From: Neurospora crassa OR74A
Taxonomy: Eukaryota; Ascomycota; Sordariomycetes; Sordariales; Sordariaceae
Length of the DNA: 64,000 nucleotides
Reading direction: 5' to 3'
NCBI RefSeq assembly: GCF_000182925.2
Contig: NC_026505.1
Location: 4,898,001-4,962,000, forward strand
Positions 59,400 through 64,000 of this stretch are shown here, piece by piece. Below the pieces are notes generated by a model, which was given only the letters and a program-made list of their open reading frames with translations, was not told where the DNA came from and ran no database searches. The position numbers and the translations under genes are program-made. Numbering within the stretch: position 1 is the stretch's first letter; each line of letters begins with the position of its first letter.

Positions 59400-60796
59400 G
59401 GAAATAGTGGTATGGATGAGAGATTTGTGAAGTGTCGTAGCGAAGGAGTAGGAGTTGCTGGCATGAGGAGGCCGATTGGTTGGGTTTGACTTATTTCCTA
59501 CATGACATGTGTATACCCTATCCAGCCCATGGTCATTGCTAACTTGACTTGAGGAAGCCCTTTTCCCTTCTCCACTGTTGACATTGAACTTGGGCATTTT
59601 TCCTGGATGGGTTGTTGATGTTAACCTAGAGTGTGGCAACTAACGGTGTGCTTTGCCATTTGACTCGAATAGCGATCTGCCTTCGGCTCACATCTCGAGT
59701 CGCTCAACAGACGTCAAGCAACTATTGAGGTAAAGTTGCACCAGGACCGAATGGGGTGCTCCCCGATGTTTCACCGTCTTTTATCGGTCCAGACTTCCGA
59801 ATGTCGCCTGCTTCTTGACACCTCCATATCCGATCACTACCAAAGTCTTTCTTTCGATTGTCTGAAAATCTTTCATGTACCTTCTACAAGCTTTCAAGAA
59901 GTTTCTCTGTGCAAATGGCGGCTAATCTGAATTTAATTCCAAGTGGCAATGAAATCCCATCCATCACATATCCTTCAATCGTAGTTCCCTTTCTCTCCTA
60001 ACGTCAAAGCTTCCACTCTGCCCAAATACCACACACAAAGAATGACGGCAATACAGGTGAAAGGGCTGCGTCGTCAACGCGTTGCCCGAAGTGTCTCGGT
60101 GTCTTACCATCCCATCTGGTTCCTGCGTCTTGACAAGCGGGAGGTTGCATGTGGATGTTACACCTGTTTGTGTCGAGGACACACTATGTACTCGGTTCTT
60201 GGGTGTTAGCTGATCTTTTACTATCTCTACTCTTCGAAAGACCTGAACCGACAAGTTGTGATGCTTGTGTGTCTCGGCTGGTATGTATGTTTGCGGACAA
60301 AAGTCTTGGTGGCAAGTCGAAGTAAATCTGGCCGGAATTTCGAGAAGGCGGTTGGACGAAAGACGTTTGTTTCGGGATGGAGTGCCATGTTTGAGCTTGA
60401 ACGCGGAAAGAGGCAACTGAACTCCGTCGTTCCCTTGAGCTCCAGAAGCATTACTAGTACCTCTACCTGTCAAGCGATTCAGATCTCGGAGGGAACGTTT
60501 TCTCCCTCTCCCTCGAGCGTTCCTTCCTTCTCCTCTTTGCTGCCTTGCAACATTTGACCCAAGGTTTCTCACACCCGACTCAGGCCAAATCTCTCACTCA
60601 CCTACACCTCAACAAATCGACCTAGTCCTGATATTCACGTTACCTGGTACTATAACGACTTTTGGTTTTCTCTCGAGTCTAGATAGATACTTTCAACACA
60701 AACCGCACCTACTCTGAGCTCAAACGAACAATCTCAACAACCTCACCCGACTCCAGGCCAACCATCTACCATCCATCCTACCTTCCATCCTCAAAA
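59400..60796. other. Intergenic region PFF1 / secreted protein
   Basis: 1.4 kb. A 202-codon minus-strand frame (59964-60572) is open but has no known domain and uses residues typical of antisense chance frames. A TC/CA-rich leader lies at about 60690-60796. Confidence 0.5.
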
Positions 60797-61618
60797 ATGG
60801 CCCCCTCAATCCTCGAAACCCTCGCCCTCCTTCTCTCAGCGTCCGCCGCCTTCCTCACCACCGGCGCCGGCGCCAACCCTCTCCCCAATCCCAGCTCTAA
60901 CTCAGGCGCAAAGGCCAAGAGCTGCGTCAATGGTCCCCCCGCCACCGATTCCTCGCCCGGCAGCCTGCCCATCGCCGACTACTCGCTCGTCGCGCCCGCC
61001 GCGAACCTCAACTGGACTTCCTACACGGTCAAGAAGAGCTGGTGGGATAAACACTTTCTGAGTGGACCGCATGTATGTCATCATCATTCCCTTGAGTCAA
61101 GATAAAGGAGAGAGAAAAGGGAGGGTTATAGAGTGTGGATGGGAGTAAACGATGGTGATGTGAACGGTGAAGTGAAAGGAAAGTGAGCTGACAAACATGG
61201 ATCAAATCCAAAACAGTACATGCCCTACACCCACCGCACCGACCCCTACGGCGCATTCAAGTGCCAGTACACTTGCAACGCGGCGGGTGATAAATGCAAG
61301 AGCTACTTTTTGTGGTACAGTACGTCATGTCCTATCTACTCCTCCTTTAGATACTATATTCCTCGTTGAACAGAAATGGCTGGCTGACATGGCTCAAAAA
61401 GCGGACATCAACAACGCAAACGAGCATATCAACTGCGTGCTGTTTGATGATATGTAAGCCACCTTTTCGCTGACCCGTCCCTTTGCCTTCATGCCTGCTT
61501 GAAGACACTGACATGATATCAAAACGGCAGCATCGACCCGTCCATCTTTGTCCTGGGCGGCAACAGCACTATCGGTGCGGGTGGTTACGACAGACGGTGC
61601 CAGAGCTCTACGGCCTAG
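60797..61618 (+). CDS. Secreted protein with six cysteines, 172 residues
   Basis: Exons 60797-61072, 61217-61319, 61402-61453 and 61531-61618. MAPSILETLALLLSASAAFLTTGAGA is a signal peptide. The mature protein starts around NPLPNPSS and contains SCVNG, then NLNWTSYTVKKSWWDKHF. Spliced exons add YMPYTHRTDPYGAFKCQYTCNAAGDKCKSYFLWYT, then DINNANEHINCVLFDDI and IDPSIFVLGGN...YDRRCQSSTA. Six cysteines could form three disulfides. The intron 2 acceptor (AAAAAG at 61401) is weak but keeps the frame; the stronger acceptor about 28 bp earlier would give an early stop. No family recognised; it may be an effector-like or wall-associated protein limited to related fungi. Confidence 0.7.
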
Positions 61619-62326
61619 AGGTCCATTCGACCGTTGAAGTACTTCGGATATTTTTGGGCGGCAGGGGAGCATAGAGGTCCTTACAAGCCTGGAGGCGCGC
61701 CAAACCTTGATACGTAAAAAGGAATTGAGGTGCTTTGGTCCTAGTCGACGAGTGATGAATCGAGTGATCTTAGGGTAATAGGATTTCTCCTACATATTCG
61801 GTCTTGTTCGGTGGCCCATCTGGATGATGAGCAGTTTGACTGGCTGATGGATGGGAATTCCTGCCCATAGTTTCGGTTCTCATCAAAATTGAACTCCTTA
61901 CACACTCCTTCGTTGGAGTTTCGGATTTCACTGATGTGTAAACTACATGTGATGATATCCTATGATAATCCTATCAACAGCAACCCAGTGTAAAGCTCAC
62001 TAGAACAACGACCTAACGCCTGAAAACCCACCGTAATGCCAAATTTGATCATGTTTCATAGTCCCAAACTCCTGATAGACATGCATCCGAAAAAACCAAC
62101 CAAGCAAGCCACCTGTCGTACGAATCCTGAAAATCGCTCCTGCCATGATGTGCAACGTCCGAGTAAATCAAAAATACTCGAACGGCGTGTAGAACTCCTC
62201 GGTTTCAGACATCCGGTCCTCATCCATCTGATCGGCTCCCATCAAGCCCTCGTCCATTCGCTCTGCTGCTCCTGCTTCCTGGATAACCGCGCCCTCAGCG
62301 TTACCAACACCAAGGGAACAAGACCT
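61619..62326. other. Convergent 3' region, secreted protein / MED11
   Basis: 700 bp of 3' flanks. No gene recognised; the long plus frame crossing 62036-62938 is a shadow of MED11. Confidence 0.6.
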
Positions 62327-63189
62327 CTAATCCTCATCCATCCGATCCGCTCCTTCCTCCTCCTTCTTAATCACACCACCTGCACCAAGCGGCCCCACAC
62401 CAGCAGCAGGAACTCCTTTCTCCTTCACCACTCTCTCCGCATGCTCCCTCGCCCTCAGCCACAGCTCCCGTTCCATATCCCTCTCCACGGTATCAATCGC
62501 CATATTCATCCTCCCTACATCCAGATTCCCATACCTCCCCACACCGTCCGGGTCCAGTCGTGCCACCACGGGCCGCACCCACTTGGCGCCGCGGTGCGTC
62601 TCGATCTTGGCTGGGCGCGTGAGTTCGCCGGGGTTTTTGGGTGCAGAAGCGGCCGCGTAACCGCCGGGTTTGTTGGAAGCACTGGGTTCGCCTGGACCGC
62701 CGGTACCGTCGTCGTCGGGGTTGTTGGGGTTGGAGTTGGAGGAGGAAGAGCGGAGGTTGATGATGCCTGCTTCTTCCATGGCGTAGATTTGTCGACGGAG
62801 TTGCTTGTCGACGCGGTCGAGGGTGGAGAGGAAGGTGGATTGGATTTGGGTGAAGCGGGTTGTAGCGTCTTCTTGGTCTTGTTCTTCTTGTTGTTGTTTT
62901 TGTTGTTCGGCTTCGGTTTGGTTCTGGGTGTCGGATGATGTGGGTGGTGGGGAGGCGAGGCAGCGGAGGGCGTTGGAGGTTAGTTCGAGAAGGGAGACGA
63001 TGTCCTTTTTTTTTTTTGGAGAGGAGGAGGTTAGTTGGAGGAATATGGAAATGGTGGAAGGAGGTAACGTACATTGTCGATGTTGCTGAGTTGCTGAATG
63101 TGCTCGGCGGTTGTAAAGGGTTCGTGGATGTCGATGTCCATTTGGGATTGGAGCTGTAGTTGCCCTTGGGGTTGGGCGTTGTTATCCAT
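62327..63189 (-). CDS. MED11: Mediator complex subunit 11
   Basis: Exons 63189-63073 and 63004-62327 (264 residues). The conserved part is PFTTAEHIQQLSNIDN|DIVSLLELTSNALRCLAS, crossing the 68-bp intron in phase 0. Med11 sits in the Mediator head module with Med22 and contacts general transcription factors. A Gln/Glu-rich stretch (EAEQQKQQQEEQDQED) and a helix (RFTQIQSTFLSTLDRVDKQLRRQIYAMEE) follow. The C-terminal half is a Gly/Pro/Asn-rich linker and a charged tail ending EEEGADRMDED, which is longer than in yeast. The intron donor is GTACGT. Its acceptor follows a run of A instead of pyrimidines (AAAAAG|GAC), which is unusual. Confidence 0.88.
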
Positions 63190-63975
63190 GCTGATGTGAA
63201 GTTGTCGAATCGATGGGCTGATGCTTATGCGTATGGAATTATCGGTAGATATATATTGTAGTGAGTCCAATTGGGTGGTTTGTGATTTTATGTCGCTGCT
63301 GTCAACTTCTTGATGCGCCTGTTGGTGGTTTGGTTGTGTTTTGTATTTTCGGGACAAGGAGGCTGAAGAGGTTCTGGAAGCTCCCCCACCTGTCAATTGA
63401 GTTAAGGTTGGGTGCTGAATGGCCGGTGTGGACCTTGACGGACAACATGAACGAAACGTGGGGTAAATTCCGGGACCTGCAAGTGCCAAGGTCCAGCGTG
63501 CCTGCAGCAAAGCACGGATCAGGCGCTAGACAGACGCGCTAAATGGTCCACTGTTCGACTGTTCGCGACGTCCTCGCTCGGCAAATGCCGTCCTTCCACT
63601 TCCACTTGGACGGGCACTGACCTGGACCTCGTCATCTCCGTCTTTTCTTGAGCCTCATTATCAATCTCGCCCTTTCCCGTAAAACAGACGCTATCATTAT
63701 ACAGGCAGCCAAGATCGTTCTCGAAGTCAGAGTATACCCATTACGAACGAACTATATAGCACCGGATTCACAGGAGCTGGATCAAGACTCTACCATCATC
63801 TGCCACACGCGTCGACGTCCTCCTCATCCTTTACCACCCACTTACTAAGAAAGCCACATCGATACAACAAGAACCATACACGCCACCGGAGTCATTGAGG
63901 CTCGATTTTGCACCTGTTGTATAGACAAAGCATACGATATACGTAGCCGTTCGAGAAAAAGGCATCTCACACATC
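63190..63975. other. Intergenic region MED11 / right edge
   Basis: Upstream sequence of MED11 on the left and probably a 5' leader of a gene leaving the window on the right. No other gene seen. Confidence 0.5.
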
Positions 63976-64000
63976 ATGTCCAATCCCCCACCAGCAAACA
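63976..64000 (+). CDS. Possible start of a gene cut by the right edge
   Basis: ATG at 63976 (ATCATGTCC) opens MSNPPPAN and stays open to the window end. Only eight codons are visible, so neither gene nor product can be judged. The preceding A-rich leader is compatible with a fungal translation start. Confidence 0.35.

Noticed and set aside
59964-60572. 202-codon minus-strand frame upstream of the secreted protein gene
   Set aside because: Composition (Arg/Ser/Thr-rich, no hydrophobic core pattern) and absence of any family suggest a chance frame in spacer DNA.
62036-62938. 300-codon plus-strand frame
   Set aside because: It is mostly the antisense of MED11, whose spliced minus-strand product is a recognisable Mediator subunit.

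Overview
The window looks like nuclear chromosomal DNA of a filamentous ascomycete (Pezizomycotina), most likely a Sordariomycete close to Neurospora. The grounds are: intron-rich genes with short introns (about 50-130 bp), donors of the GTAAGT/GTACGN type, branch sites like GCTAAC or ACTAAC just before CAG/TAG acceptors, wide intergenic spacers, and a housekeeping gene set typical of these fungi. The genus is an inference; I could not run a comparison. No transposon, virus-like element, CRISPR array or rRNA gene was recognised.

Left part (1-20 kb): clathrin light chain (partial, minus), the CID protein Rtt103, a mitochondrial half-size ABC transporter (Mdl1 type), aspartate kinase with a consensus CPC-1/Gcn4 site in its promoter, the t-SNARE Tlg2, calmodulin, and the gamma subunit of the AP-1 clathrin adaptor.

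Middle part (20-43.5 kb): a secreted DUF3455 protein with a hidden last exon, a gene-poor 4 kb stretch, the Golgi golgin CASP/Coy1, a Vps3/TGFBRAP1-like CORVET subunit, intron-containing tRNA-Gln(CTG) and tRNA-Arg(TCG) genes, a small secreted protein, Sec61 gamma (with an 8-nt exon), an unrecognised acidic protein, an intron-containing tRNA-Leu(CAA), and an Erg6/tocopherol-like SAM methyltransferase.

Right part (43.5-64 kb): a gamma-glutamyltranspeptidase, convergent with the kinetochore protein CENP-I (Mis6/Ctf3); a protein with a GH3 C-terminal domain and two GNAT domains but no GH3 catalytic barrel; the vacuolar M28 metalloprotease Pff1; a six-cysteine secreted protein; Mediator subunit Med11; and a possible start codon of another gene at the right edge.

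Six of the genes act in membrane traffic or secretion (clathrin light chain, AP-1 gamma, Tlg2, CASP, Vps3, Sec61 gamma), all within the first 38 kb. Each has its own promoter and nothing suggests an operon-like system. The least ordinary items are the GH3C-GNAT-GNAT protein with its GC-AG intron, the microexons, the frame-preserving introns and the hidden DUF3455 exon. I found no convincing new biological system. Exon coordinates were read by eye; each spliced frame was checked by exon length and by continuity of the family sequence.
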